Part shown: one piece after another, positions 35,388 through 43,384 of the stretch
How the letters are laid out: every line of letters begins with the position of its first letter
How positions within the stretch are numbered: position 1 is the first letter of the stretch
Source of the DNA: CAVXHQ01 sp963789535
Lineage (GTDB): Bacteria; Pseudomonadota; Alphaproteobacteria; Rhodobacterales; Rhodobacteraceae
Reading direction: 5' to 3'
DNA length: 64,000 nt
Assembly (NCBI GenBank): GCA_963789535.1
Contig: CAWBKU010000004.1
Coordinates: forward strand, 744,001-808,000
Made by a program: the position numbers and the translations under genes
Notes under the pieces: model-generated
Told to the model about the DNA's origin: nothing
Seen by the model: only the letters and a program-made list of their open reading frames with translations
Database searches by the model: none

Positions 35388-35921
35388 ATGTCTCGTATTG
35401 GGAAAAAGCCGGTGCCGATGCCCGCAGGGGTAGAGGCCACGATCTCCGGCCAGAAGATCGACGTGAAGGGGCCGAAAGGCACCCGCACGTTCACCGCGAC
35501 CGACGACGTGACGTTGAAGGTCGAGGACGGCGCCATCACGGTGACGCCGCGCGGCACGTCCAAGCGGGCGCGCCAGCAGTGGGGCATGTCGCGCTCCATG
35601 GTGGAAAACCTCGTCACCGGCGTCTCCACGGGCTTCAAGAAAGAGCTCGAGATCACCGGCGTCGGCTACCGCGCGACGATGCAGGGCGATGTCCTGAAAC
35701 TGGCGCTCGGCTATAGCCACGACGTGAATTTCGACGTGCCGGACGGGGTGACGATCACCGCGCCCAAGCAGACAGAGATCGTCGTCGAGGGCATCGACCA
35801 GCAACTGGTCGGTCAGGTCGCGGCCAACATCCGCGAGTGGCGCAAGCCCGAGCCCTACAAGGGCAAGGGCATCCGCTACAAGGGCGAGTTCATCTTCCGC
35901 AAGGAAGGCAAGAAGAAGTAA
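35388..35921 (+). CDS. rplF: Ribosomal protein L6
   Basis: A 177-residue L6 starting MSRIGKKPVPMPAGVEATIS with the C-terminal signature EPYKGKGIRYKGEFIFRKEG. I used ATG 35388, ten bases after the rpsH stop; GGGGGAATGT is the ribosome site. Confidence 0.97.
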   Translation: MSRIGKKPVPMPAGVEATISGQKIDVKGPKGTRTFTATDDVTLKVEDGAITVTPRGTSKRARQQWGMSRSMVENLVTGVSTGFKKELEITGVGYRATMQGDVLKLALGYSHDVNFDVPDGVTITAPKQTEIVVEGIDQQLVGQVAANIREWRKPEPYKGKGIRYKGEFIFRKEGKKK

Positions 35922-35933
35922 GGACGCAGAGAC

Positions 35934-36293
35934 ATGGCAAACAGTAAAAGAGATCTGTTTCTGAAGCGCCGCATGCGCGTCCGGAGCAAACTTCGCAAGG
36001 TGAACGCGGGCCGGATGCGCCTGTCGGTGCACCGCAGCAGCAAGAACATCAGCGTGCAGCTCATCGACGATGTGAGCGGCGTGACGGTGGCCTCGGCCTC
36101 GTCGCTGGAAAAGGCGCTGGGCGTGGTCGGCAAGAACAACGTCGAGGCCTCGGCCAAGGTCGGCGCGGCGATTGCCGAGCGGGCGAAGGCGGCGGGCATC
36201 GAAGAGGCCTATTTCGACCGGGGCGGATTCCTGTTCCACGGCAAGGTCAAGGCGCTGGCGGATGCGGCGCGCGAGGCCGGGCTGAAGATCTGA
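35934..36293 (+). CDS. rplR: Ribosomal protein L18
   Basis: A 119-residue L18 with the RNA-binding RVRSKLRKVNAGRMRLSVHR and the C-terminal GFLFHGKVKALADAAREAGL. It is followed, unusually for this operon, by 182 non-coding bases containing a large inverted pair of palindromes before rpsE. Confidence 0.97.
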   Translation: MANSKRDLFLKRRMRVRSKLRKVNAGRMRLSVHRSSKNISVQLIDDVSGVTVASASSLEKALGVVGKNNVEASAKVGAAIAERAKAAGIEEAYFDRGGFLFHGKVKALADAAREAGLKI

Positions 36294-36299
36294 CGTGAC

Positions 36300-36373
36300 G
36301 ATGGGGTAGAACCCCATCCTACGATCCGGGGCCGACGTCGGCCTACATCGGTAGGATGGGGTTCTACCCCATC
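36300..36373. repeat. Inverted pair of GATGGGG palindromes inside the spc operon
   Basis: Two copies of the dispersed palindrome, GATGGGG-TAGAA-CCCCATC (36300-36318) and GATGGGG-TTCTA-CCCCATC (36355-36373), lie in opposite orientation. Together they form a 22-base perfect inverted repeat (36301-36322 with 36351-36372). They sit between rplR and rpsE and could form a large cruciform or RNA hairpin, with no U tract typical of a terminator. Confidence 0.75.
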
Positions 36374-36475
36374 TTTCCGCCCTTGCAGGCGAACCCTCGC
36401 CTCGATGATCCGGGACCGTTTCGGCCACCGCGATCGACCAAACCAGGCGCCCGGCGCCGCACATCAGGAGGCCCC

Positions 36476-37054
36476 ATGGCCAGAGACAGCAACCAGCGCG
36501 GCGGACCGCGCCGCGACGAGAACCCCGAGTTCCAGGACCGTCTGGTCGCGATCAACCGGGTCTCCAAGACAGTGAAGGGCGGCAAGCGCTTCGGCTTTGC
36601 AGCCCTCGTCGTCGTCGGCGACCAGAAGGGCCGCGTCGGTTTCGGCAAGGGCAAGGCCAAGGAAGTCCCCGAGGCGATCCGCAAGGCGACCGAAGCCGCC
36701 AAACGCGGCATGATCCGCGTGCAACTGCGTGAGGGCCGCACGCTCCATCACGACATGGAGGGCCGCCACGGTGCGGGCCGCGTCGTGATGCGCACCGCCG
36801 CCCCCGGCACCGGCATCATCGCCGGCGGCCCGATGCGCGCCGTCTTCGAGATGCTCGGCCTTCAGGACGTGGTGTCCAAATCCATCGGCACCTCGAACCC
36901 CTACAACATGATCCGCGCCACGATGGACGGCCTCCTGAAAGAGCAGTCGCCCCGCGGCGTCGCCCAGCGGCGCGGCAAGAAGGTCGCCGACATCCTGCCC
37001 AAGCGGGACGACGCGCCCGCCAACGACGCCACCACCGAGACCGAGGAGGCCTGA
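36476..37054 (+). CDS. rpsE: Ribosomal protein S5
   Basis: A 192-residue S5 with the double-stranded RNA-binding domain NRVSKTVKGGKRFGFAALVV and the GKGKAKEVPEAIRKATEAAK stretch, then the C-terminal domain KSIGTSNPYNMIRATMDGLL. A short C-terminal tail rich in aspartate and glutamate is present. ATG 36476 follows AGGAGG. Confidence 0.97.
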   Translation: MARDSNQRGGPRRDENPEFQDRLVAINRVSKTVKGGKRFGFAALVVVGDQKGRVGFGKGKAKEVPEAIRKATEAAKRGMIRVQLREGRTLHHDMEGRHGAGRVVMRTAAPGTGIIAGGPMRAVFEMLGLQDVVSKSIGTSNPYNMIRATMDGLLKEQSPRGVAQRRGKKVADILPKRDDAPANDATTETEEA

Positions 37055-37058
37055 TCCA

Positions 37059-37248
37059 ATGGCAAAGACAATCGTCGTCAAGCAGATCGGCTCGCCGATC
37101 CGCCGCCCCGCCGTCCAGCGCGCGACGCTGGTCGGGACTCGGTCTGAACAAGATGAACCGCACCCGCGAACTCGAGGATACGCCCTCCGTCCGCGGCATG
37201 GTCAACGCGATCCCGCATCTGGTCGTGATCGTCGAAGAGAAGGGCTGA
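37059..37248 (+). pseudogene. rpmD: Ribosomal protein L30 with one-base frameshift
   Basis: The gene starts MAKTIVVKQIGSPIRRPAVQ and is then shifted at GGG 37134-37136. Removing one G gives the normal 62-residue L30, which continues LVGLGLNKMNRTRELEDTPS and ends IPHLVVIVEEKG at 37248. A working L30 is expected in this organism, so a base-calling error is more likely than a real loss. A terminator follows within 35 bases. Confidence 0.85.
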
Positions 37249-37278
37249 GGCAACTCGCCTGGATCGGCCGGACCATGC

Positions 37279-37316
37279 GGCCCCGATCCGAAAGGATCGG
37301 GGCCCGGTCTTTTTTC
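37279..37316 (+). terminator. Strong terminator after rpmD
   Basis: GGCCCCGATCC-GAAA-GGATCGGGGCC is a perfect 11-bp stem with a GNRA-type loop, followed by CGGTCTTTTTT. It ends the spc-type cluster, so rplO and secY are not cotranscribed here. Confidence 0.92.
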
Positions 37317-37419
37317 GGGCCCCTGCATGACGACAGATCGCCGCGCGGCCGGGTATACTCGGCTTTTGTCCGTCGCAACCAGCGTCGTATCAATAACTTA
37401 TCGGCCAGCCTGTGGCACG

Positions 37420-38043
37420 TCAGACTGACCAGCCATAGTTGAAACTCACCGAGATCCGGTCCTCGTCGGTCATGTTCATCGGCACCTCGTGACGCAGCCA
37501 GCTCTCCCATAGCAGCACCTCACCGACGACGGGTGCGACGTAGACGAAGGTCCGCAGCTTTTCGGGGGCGTCCTTCGTCCGTCCCGGGGCGGCCATCATC
37601 ATCGGCAGACGCGGATCCTCGAAGCGGATGGCGCTCGTCCCCTCGGGCATCGCGACATAGGTGGTGCCAGAGATCACCGAATGGGTATGCAGGTGGCCGG
37701 TGTGGATGCCGCCGGCGGGCAGGATGTTGATCCAGAGGCTGTCGAGGGTCAGCTTCCTGGCGCCGAGATCGAAACAGAGGTCGCGGGCGAAGACTGCGAC
37801 GTGTCTGTCGAGGGCCTTCTTCAGCGCCTTGAACACCGGCATCCGCCACGGCAGGTCGGTCAGCGAGGCATAGCTCGTATAGCCCGGAAAGTCGTTCTCG
37901 TCGCACCACGCCTGCCCCGCCGCGTCGTCCGCGGCGATAGAGAGGCACGCGGCCTCGAGGTCGGCGGCGTCCACCGGCTTGCCCTGTTCGGACAGGGCGG
38001 CGCGGTAGAGGCGGGTGACGAAGAGGGAGCGGGTGTCGGACAT
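37420..38043 (-). CDS. Putative 2-oxoglutarate/Fe(II) oxygenase (TIGR02466 type)
   Basis: A 207-residue protein of the TIGR02466 family, double-stranded beta-helix oxygenases of unknown substrate. The metal-binding H-x-H motif is in GGIHTGHLHTHSVISGTTYV, and a distal histidine lies in LWESWLRHEVPM. The C-terminal RISVSFNYGW is typical and supplies the 2-oxoglutarate-binding arginine. It lies between the convergent ribosomal clusters, one gene from rplP. No substrate can be assigned. Confidence 0.75.
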   Translation of the reverse strand: MSDTRSLFVTRLYRAALSEQGKPVDAADLEAACLSIAADDAAGQAWCDENDFPGYTSYASLTDLPWRMPVFKALKKALDRHVAVFARDLCFDLGARKLTLDSLWINILPAGGIHTGHLHTHSVISGTTYVAMPEGTSAIRFEDPRLPMMMAAPGRTKDAPEKLRTFVYVAPVVGEVLLWESWLRHEVPMNMTDEDRISVSFNYGWSV

Positions 38044-38058
38044 GTCAGGGTTCCGTAA

Positions 38059-38077
38059 GATGGGGGTTCACCCCATC
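38059..38077. repeat. Dispersed GATGGGG palindrome copy
   Basis: GATGGGGGTTCACCCCATC, one base change from perfect symmetry, sits 15 bases upstream of the oxygenase start. Confidence 0.7.
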
Positions 38078-38111
38078 ATCGCAGGTCCGGGAACGATACG
38101 GTAGGAAGGTT

Positions 38112-38726
38112 TCAGCCCGTCGCCGCGACGCCCGCTCGACCCGAAGCGAAACCCCGGGCGATCAACCAGATGCCAAAGGAAATCTCGAAGAGCGCGCCCG
38201 GGATCAGCAGGATCATCCCCGCGGTCGTATGCCCCGCCGCGTCGAGGAGCATGCCGACCGCGAAGATCGCATAGCCGACCAGACCCAGCCATCCCAATGC
38301 CTTCGGCACCAGCGGCACCCGGATCAGCACGCGGCAGAATGCGAGGCTGCCGAGACCGAGGACCACCATGCCCGCATGATAGACGTTCTGGTTCAAGGCC
38401 AGCGCCGTCTCGTCGGCACCGCGGGCGATCAGGATGACCGCACCGACGCCCAGCAGGACCGCCTCGATCAGGCGCGTGGCGAGATAGAGGCCACCGACGC
38501 GCCTGTCATGGGGCGCCAGCACCGGCCGAACGAGGATGCCGATCGCCGCGACCGCCATGGAATTGAGCAGCATCAGCGCCGCGCCTACATAGAGCGCGGT
38601 GCCAGTGGCGAGGACCGTGCCGATGCCATAGAGCAGGAACGCCGCGAGAAAGAGGCTGCCGATCGCGCGGTCTCTGGAACGGGGAGTGATGGGCGCGCTC
38701 CTGCGTGGCGGGGTGTCGTCGACCAC
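38112..38726 (-). CDS. DUF4386-like integral membrane protein
   Basis: A 204-residue protein with about six membrane helices (from LFLAAFLLYGIGTVLATGTA through ILLIPGALFEISFGIWLIAR). It resembles DUF4386 proteins of unknown function. I prefer GTG 38726 as start because the longer in-frame reading from 38813 would run through the rplP terminator at 38772-38798. No functional partner is evident. Confidence 0.65.
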   Translation of the reverse strand: MVDDTPPRRSAPITPRSRDRAIGSLFLAAFLLYGIGTVLATGTALYVGAALMLLNSMAVAAIGILVRPVLAPHDRRVGGLYLATRLIEAVLLGVGAVILIARGADETALALNQNVYHAGMVVLGLGSLAFCRVLIRVPLVPKALGWLGLVGYAIFAVGMLLDAAGHTTAGMILLIPGALFEISFGIWLIARGFASGRAGVAATG

Positions 38727-38765
38727 CGATGCATACCCACGCTCTGACAGAATGGGCAAGAGACA

Positions 38766-38798
38766 ACGAAAAACCCCCGCCGGATAAGGGCGGGGGTT
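38766..38798 (-). terminator. Terminator downstream of rplP
   Basis: Leftward, AACCCCCGCC-CTTATC-CGGCGGGGGTT-type stem (38798-38772, about 10 bp) is followed by TTTTCG. It lies 29 bases after the rplP stop and ends the S10 half-operon before the position where rpmC would normally be. Confidence 0.85.
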
Positions 38799-38826
38799 CC
38801 ATGGGACGGGCAATTCTGCCCGCCGT

Positions 38827-39240
38827 CTACCAGTCTTCGCGCACCACGGTCCGCGTCTTGATCGGCAGCTTCATCGCGGCGAGGCGCAGGGCCTCGCGCG
38901 CCGTCACTTCATCCACACCGTCGATCTCGAACATGATCCGGCCGGGCTTGACCTTGCAGGCCCAGAAGTCGACCGAGCCCTTGCCCTTGCCCATCCGCAC
39001 CTCGACAGGCTTGGACGTGACGGGCAGGTCCGGAAAGATCCGGATCCAGACGCGCCCTGCCCGCTTCATGTGGCGGGTCATGGCGCGGCGGGCCGCCTCG
39101 ATCTGGCGCGCGGTGACGCGCTCGGGCTGGACGGCTTTCAGGCCATAGGTGCCGAAGTTCAGGTCGGACCCGCCCTTCGCCTCGCCGTGGATACGGCCCT
39201 TGTGCGCCTTGCGGAACTTCGTGCGTTTCGGTTGCAGCAT
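38827..39240 (-). CDS. rplP: Ribosomal protein L16
   Basis: A 137-residue L16 starting MLQPKRTKFRKAHKGRIHGE, with GLKAVQPERVTARQIEAARR and the C-terminal RLAAMKLPIKTRTVVRE. It is the last gene of the leftward S10 half-operon; a terminator follows instead of rpmC. Confidence 0.97.
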   Translation of the reverse strand: MLQPKRTKFRKAHKGRIHGEAKGGSDLNFGTYGLKAVQPERVTARQIEAARRAMTRHMKRAGRVWIRIFPDLPVTSKPVEVRMGKGKGSVDFWACKVKPGRIMFEIDGVDEVTAREALRLAAMKLPIKTRTVVREDW

Positions 39241-39252
39241 CTTCTCTACTCC

Positions 39253-39969
39253 CTATCGGTCGCGACGGCCGCCGCCGGCACCACGAGGGATCGACCCCTC
39301 CTGAAGCTCGGCGTGCTTGCGGTCGTGCGCCTGCGGATCATGTTCCATGATCTCGCCTTTGAAGATCCACACCTTGATGCCGATGATGCCATAGGGCGTC
39401 ATCGCCTCGGTCAGGGCATAGTCGATGTCGGCGCGCAGCGTGTGCAGCGGGACGCGACCCTCGCGGTACCATTCGGTCCGCGCGATCTCGGCGCCGCCCA
39501 GACGCCCGGCGAGGTTCACCCGGATCCCGAGTGCCCCCATCCGCATCGCGTTCTGCACGGCCCGCTTCATCGCGCGGCGGAACGACACCCGACGCTCGAG
39601 CTGCTGGGCGATGCTGTCTCCCACCAGTGCTGCGTCCAGCTCCGGCTTGCGGATCTCGACGATGTTGAGGTGCAGCTCGGACTTGGTGAACTGCGCGATC
39701 TTCTTGCGCAGCGTCTCGATGTCCGCGCCCTTCTTGCCGATGATGACACCGGGACGAGCGGCGTGGATTGTCACGCGGCACTTGCGGTGCGGACGCTCGA
39801 TGATGATCCGGCTGACGCCGGCCATCTTGGCCTCTTTCTTGATGAACGCCTTGATGGCGAGATCCTCGAGCAGCAGATCGCCGTAGTCCTTGGTATTGGC
39901 GAACCAGCGGCTGTCCCAGGTGCGGTTGACCTGGAGGCGCATGCCGATCGGGTTTACTTTGTTACCCAT
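39253..39969 (-). CDS. rpsC: Ribosomal protein S3
   Basis: A 238-residue S3 starting MGNKVNPIGMRLQVNRTWDS, with the KH-domain motif GVIIGKKGADIETLRKKI and the C-terminal RTEWYREGRVPLHTLRADID. I used ATG 39969, which overlaps the rplV stop. Confidence 0.97.
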   Translation of the reverse strand: MGNKVNPIGMRLQVNRTWDSRWFANTKDYGDLLLEDLAIKAFIKKEAKMAGVSRIIIERPHRKCRVTIHAARPGVIIGKKGADIETLRKKIAQFTKSELHLNIVEIRKPELDAALVGDSIAQQLERRVSFRRAMKRAVQNAMRMGALGIRVNLAGRLGGAEIARTEWYREGRVPLHTLRADIDYALTEAMTPYGIIGIKVWIFKGEIMEHDPQAHDRKHAELQEGSIPRGAGGGRRDR

Positions 39970-40382
39970 TATGCGGTCTCCCCAACAGGTGCATCTGCGG
40001 CTTCGGTGACGGCCTCGACCTGACGGACGAGGATGGTGATCTCGGCGAACGGCTTCATGATCTTGCCGAACCGGCCGCGGGCGCGCGGACGCCCGCGCTT
40101 CATCGTCAGGTTCTTGCCGACATAGGCCTCGGCCACGACGAGGTCGTCCACGTCGAGGTTGTGGTTGTTCTCGGCGTTGGCAATCGCGGACTGAAGGCAT
40201 TTCTTCACATCGCCCGCGATCCGCTTCTTGGAGAACGTGAGGTCCGTCAGCGCCTTCTCGACCTTCTTGCCGCGGATCAGCGCGGCCACCAGGTTGAGCT
40301 TTTGCGGCGACGTCTTGAGCATCCGCAGTTTCGCGCGGGCCTCGTTGTCGGCGACACGGCGGGGGTTCTTTTCCTTGCTCAT
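39969..40382 (-). CDS. rplV: Ribosomal protein L22
   Basis: A 137-residue L22 with the core LRMLKTSPQKLNLVAALIRG and the tunnel-lining beta-hairpin region KRGRPRARGRFGKIMKPFAE. It has a short extra C-terminal tail. ATG overlaps the rpsS stop. Confidence 0.97.
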   Translation of the reverse strand: MSKEKNPRRVADNEARAKLRMLKTSPQKLNLVAALIRGKKVEKALTDLTFSKKRIAGDVKKCLQSAIANAENNHNLDVDDLVVAEAYVGKNLTMKRGRPRARGRFGKIMKPFAEITILVRQVEAVTEAADAPVGETA

Positions 40383-40657
40383 TTGCGCTTTGCCTTCTTG
40401 TCGGCGGCGTGACCGTAATAGGTCCGCGTCGGCGAATATTCACCGAATTTCTGGCCGATCATGTCCTCGGTGACGTTCACCGGGATATGCTTCTTGCCAT
40501 TGTAGACGCCGAAGGTGAGGCCCACGAACTGGGGCAGGATCGTCGAGCGGCGCGACCAGATCTTGATGACCTCGTTGCGGCCCGACCCACGGGACGTTTC
40601 CGCCTTCTTGAGCACATAGGCATCAACGAAGGGGCCTTTCCATACCGAGCGAGCCAT
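40379..40657 (-). CDS. rpsS: Ribosomal protein S19
   Basis: A 92-residue S19: MARSVWKGPFVDAYVLKKAE at the N-terminus and KFGEYSPTRTYYGHAADKKA at the C-terminus. ATG 40657 sits just after the rplB stop. Confidence 0.97.
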   Translation of the reverse strand: MARSVWKGPFVDAYVLKKAETSRGSGRNEVIKIWSRRSTILPQFVGLTFGVYNGKKHIPVNVTEDMIGQKFGEYSPTRTYYGHAADKKAKRK

Positions 40658-40658
40658 A

Positions 40659-41501
40659 TCAGCGCCCCTTCTTCTTGGCGTGACGCGAGCGCAGGATATA
40701 CTGGCTCGACGCCTTCTTCTTGTTGCGGGTCCGCGCACCCTTGGTGGGCTTGCCCCAGGGCGTGACGGGGTGACGGCCACCGCTGGTGCGGCCTTCGCCG
40801 CCGCCGTGCGGGTGGTCGATCGGGTTCATCGCGACGCCGCGGACGGAGGGACGCACACCGTAGTGGCGCATCCGGCCGGCCTTGCCGAAGTTCTGGTTGG
40901 AATTGTCGGGGTTCGACACGGCACCGATGGTGGCCATGCACTCCTGACGGACCATCCGCAATTCGCCCGAACTCAGGCGGATTTGCGCATAGCCGCCGTC
41001 GCGTCCGACGAACTGGGCGTAGGTGCCCGCCGCGCGGGCGATCTGGCCGCCCTTGCCCGGCTTCATCTCGATGTTGTGGACGATCGTGCCGATCGGCATG
41101 CCGGAGAACGGCATCGCGTTGCCCGGCTTGATGTCCTGCTTGGCGCCCGAGATCACCTTGTCGCCGACGGCGACGCGCTGCGGGGCCAGGATATAGGCCT
41201 GCTCGCCGTCCGTGTACTGGATCAGGGCGATGAAGGCGGTCCGGTTGGGATCGTATTCGATGCGGGCGACGACGGCCGACATGTCGTGCTTGGTCCGCTT
41301 GAAGTCGACGACGCGGTAGAGGCGTTTCGCGCCCCCGCCCATGCGCCGCATGGTAATCCGTCCGGTATTGTTCCGGCCGCCCGATCGGTTCAGACCCTCT
41401 GTGAGGGCCTTGACGGGACGTCCTTTCCAAAGCTCCGAACGGTCGATCAGCACCAGCCCACGCTGGCCTGGCGTCGTCGGCTTATACGACTTGAGTGCCA
41501 T
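40659..41501 (-). CDS. rplB: Ribosomal protein L2
   Basis: A 280-residue L2 with GGRNNTGRITMRRMGGGAKR, RVAVGDKVISGAKQDIKPGN and the peptidyl-transferase-proximal PIDHPHGGGEGRTSGGRHPV, whose histidine is the conserved catalytic-centre contact. I used ATG 41501. Upstream, where rplW normally lies within a few bases, there are 218 non-coding bases and a Fic gene, so a separate promoter is required. Confidence 0.97.
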   Translation of the reverse strand: MALKSYKPTTPGQRGLVLIDRSELWKGRPVKALTEGLNRSGGRNNTGRITMRRMGGGAKRLYRVVDFKRTKHDMSAVVARIEYDPNRTAFIALIQYTDGEQAYILAPQRVAVGDKVISGAKQDIKPGNAMPFSGMPIGTIVHNIEMKPGKGGQIARAAGTYAQFVGRDGGYAQIRLSSGELRMVRQECMATIGAVSNPDNSNQNFGKAGRMRHYGVRPSVRGVAMNPIDHPHGGGEGRTSGGRHPVTPWGKPTKGARTRNKKKASSQYILRSRHAKKKGR

Positions 41502-41604
41502 GTTTGCTATCTTCCGTTTGCTTGGCGGACCGACGCACGCGGCGCGGCCCTGATGTATAAGGGCCCCGAAGGTCCCCGGTTCGATGGGTTGGAGCCCCGT
41601 GGTC

Positions 41605-41623
41605 GGATGGGGTTTCAACCCAC
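41605..41623. repeat. Degenerate GATGGGG palindrome copy
   Basis: GATGGGGTTTCAACCCACC resembles the dispersed palindrome but its right arm is imperfect. It lies in the gap between fic and rplB. Confidence 0.5.
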
Positions 41624-41643
41624 CACCGACACCAACGCAAAGA

Positions 41644-41661
41644 CCCCGGACGAATCCGGGG
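41644..41661 (-). terminator. Terminator downstream of the fic gene
   Basis: CCCCGGA-CGAA-TCCGGGG is a perfect 7-bp stem; reading leftward it is followed by TCTTTG. It lies 59 bases past the fic stop and before rplB. Confidence 0.65.
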
Positions 41662-41719
41662 CCGGGCGTTGGCGGGCGTATAGCGGGCGGGGGGGATGGG
41701 GGCAAGGGGGGCCGGTCGG

Positions 41720-43006
41720 CTACCGAGATTCCAATATTCTGAGAAGAGTTGGAAAAGCATAGAGTCCCGGGGCGCGCCCAGACGGACGCACAAGGACTTG
41801 GAGAAGTTCAGCGTCTACTAGACGAGCCGTGAAGTTACGAAGCGTCGAGGCAGGCGCGTCAGCCACTTCGACGAAGTGGTTGTTCCAAAATACAGGGTTC
41901 GCAAACACGTAATCGACCGCTGCTCCAAAGTGCTGCGATCTCAGAACTTCTCGAAATCTGGCCCTTGTCTCCTCGTGATGCTTCTGAACTTTCGAGACAA
42001 CATCAATGTTGGCCCGAGCCTGCGACTCTAGAGCGTTCAAAAAGAACTTGCACCATTCGTTCCAAGCGTTGGCCAACGAAACTTGGCGAAGACGTTCGAT
42101 ATACTCATCTTTGTTCCTCTCGAAAAAGTCACTGACGAAGAAATGTGGTGCAGACAGAGTGCCTTGCTGCCATAGCATGAGCGGAATCAGCATGCGCCCG
42201 ACACGGCCATTCCCATCCTCGAACGGATGGAGGGCCTCGAATTCTGCGTGGGCAATTGCTGTCTTTAGCAAACTATGTTGCTTATCGTTTTGAATAAACT
42301 CGATGAGAGATGACATACCAGGAGCAAGTTGCGTCGGCGAAATAGGGATAAAGTCAACACGGCGAGCCCTACGATCACCAACGTAGTTTTGCTGCGTCTT
42401 GTAATCGCCCGGACTTTTTTCAGCCCCGCGACCGTAACTAAGGAGAGTCTGATGCGCAGACCTAATCAAATGCTCGGAAAGACGGTATCCGTTGGAAAGT
42501 TCGCTTTCAGCCTGCCGGAGTGCACGTGCATATAATGAGACTTCAATCGTATCGCTTCGCGTCACTTCGTCGACACGGTTTGCACTCGCACTCGCTTCGA
42601 GACGGAGAACTTCCTCCAGCGTAGAAATAGTCCCCTCCATGCGTGATGAAACGACGGCATCTCGTTGGCGTAGCGGAGCGAGAAGCAGTTCCGAGTTTGG
42701 TATGTTTTGCAGCTTCTCGTCATAGCGAGTAAGCTGCTCTAGTGCGGCGGCCAGTGGTTCGAAAAGCTCCGCTAGGTCAATCTGCTCTGGTGGAAACTTT
42801 CCGTAATGATAAGACGCCGCCCCTGAGGCGTCGTAAGTCTCGTTATGTATGATGATCGTCTGTCCGGTAGTCACAACGTCGGTTGTATTGAGTTCGCTCG
42901 CAACTAGCAAGATTATCTCTACATAAGCCGCGCCCATAGCAACAAAAGGGTTTGATGCTGGCGCGCAGGAGACAAATTGGCTTGCTTCTACAGCAACACC
43001 TCCCAT
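41720..43006 (-). CDS. Fic-domain protein (AMPylator type) inserted in the S10 operon
   Basis: A 428-residue Fic/DOC protein. The catalytic loop HPFEDGNGRVGR is at residues 260-271 with the catalytic histidine at 260. An N-terminal inhibitory motif, SSRMEGT (residues 120-126, fitting S/T-xxx-E-G), suggests a class II autoinhibited enzyme. The N-terminal Fic_N-type region (GKFPPEQIDLAELFEPLAAA) and a C-terminal winged-helix-like part flank it. Such enzymes transfer AMP or other NMPs to protein hydroxyls. The gene is visibly richer in A and T than its ribosomal neighbours, lies between rplW and rplB with terminators on both sides, and so looks horizontally acquired. The true start may be further in than 43006. 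Confidence 0.88.
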   Translation of the reverse strand: MGGVAVEASQFVSCAPASNPFVAMGAAYVEIILLVASELNTTDVVTTGQTIIIHNETYDASGAASYHYGKFPPEQIDLAELFEPLAAALEQLTRYDEKLQNIPNSELLLAPLRQRDAVVSSRMEGTISTLEEVLRLEASASANRVDEVTRSDTIEVSLYARALRQAESELSNGYRLSEHLIRSAHQTLLSYGRGAEKSPGDYKTQQNYVGDRRARRVDFIPISPTQLAPGMSSLIEFIQNDKQHSLLKTAIAHAEFEALHPFEDGNGRVGRMLIPLMLWQQGTLSAPHFFVSDFFERNKDEYIERLRQVSLANAWNEWCKFFLNALESQARANIDVVSKVQKHHEETRARFREVLRSQHFGAAVDYVFANPVFWNNHFVEVADAPASTLRNFTARLVDAELLQVLVRPSGRAPGLYAFPTLLRILESR

Positions 43007-43008
43007 AG

Positions 43009-43037
43009 AAAAAGGCCCCCGCGTCCCCGCGAGGGCC
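43009..43037 (-). terminator. Terminator downstream of rplW
   Basis: Reading leftward, GGCCCTCGCG-GGGA-CGCGGGGGCC is followed by TTTTT (43013-43009). It ends transcription of rpsJ-rplC-rplD-rplW ahead of the fic insertion. Confidence 0.85.
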
Positions 43038-43063
43038 TCCCCTGTTCTACCCGGACCGAACCC

Positions 43064-43384
43064 TTACAGCCCGGTCGACACGTCGATGGTATTGCCTTCG
43101 ACCAGCGTCACATAGGCCTTCTTCACGTCCTTGCGCGTCCCGAGAGACCCCCGGAACCGCTTGACCTTGCCCTTGGTGATCGTCGTGTTCACGGCCTTTA
43201 CCTTCACCCCAAAGAGCGCCTCGACGGCCTCCTTGATCTGCGGCTTGTTGGCCTCGATCGCCACCTCGAACACCACGGCGTTGCTGTCGCTCGCCATGGT
43301 GGCCTTTTCGGTGATGATCGGCTTGCGGATCACGTCGTAGTGCTCGGCCTTCGCGGTCGAGATCGTTTTCGGTGCCTTGCTCAT
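43064..43384 (-). CDS. rplW: Ribosomal protein L23
   Basis: A 106-residue L23 with YDVIRKPIITEKATMASDSN and the rRNA-binding VKAVNTTITKGKVKRFRGSL. It overlaps rplD by four bases. It is followed by a terminator rather than by rplB. Confidence 0.97.
   Translation of the reverse strand: MSKAPKTISTAKAEHYDVIRKPIITEKATMASDSNAVVFEVAIEANKPQIKEAVEALFGVKVKAVNTTITKGKVKRFRGSLGTRKDVKKAYVTLVEGNTIDVSTGL

Noticed and set aside
36300..36373. Rho-independent terminator between rplR and rpsE
   Set aside because: The stems are GC-rich, but no U tract follows either palindrome, and the same palindrome occurs in many unrelated gaps, so a repeat family explains it better.
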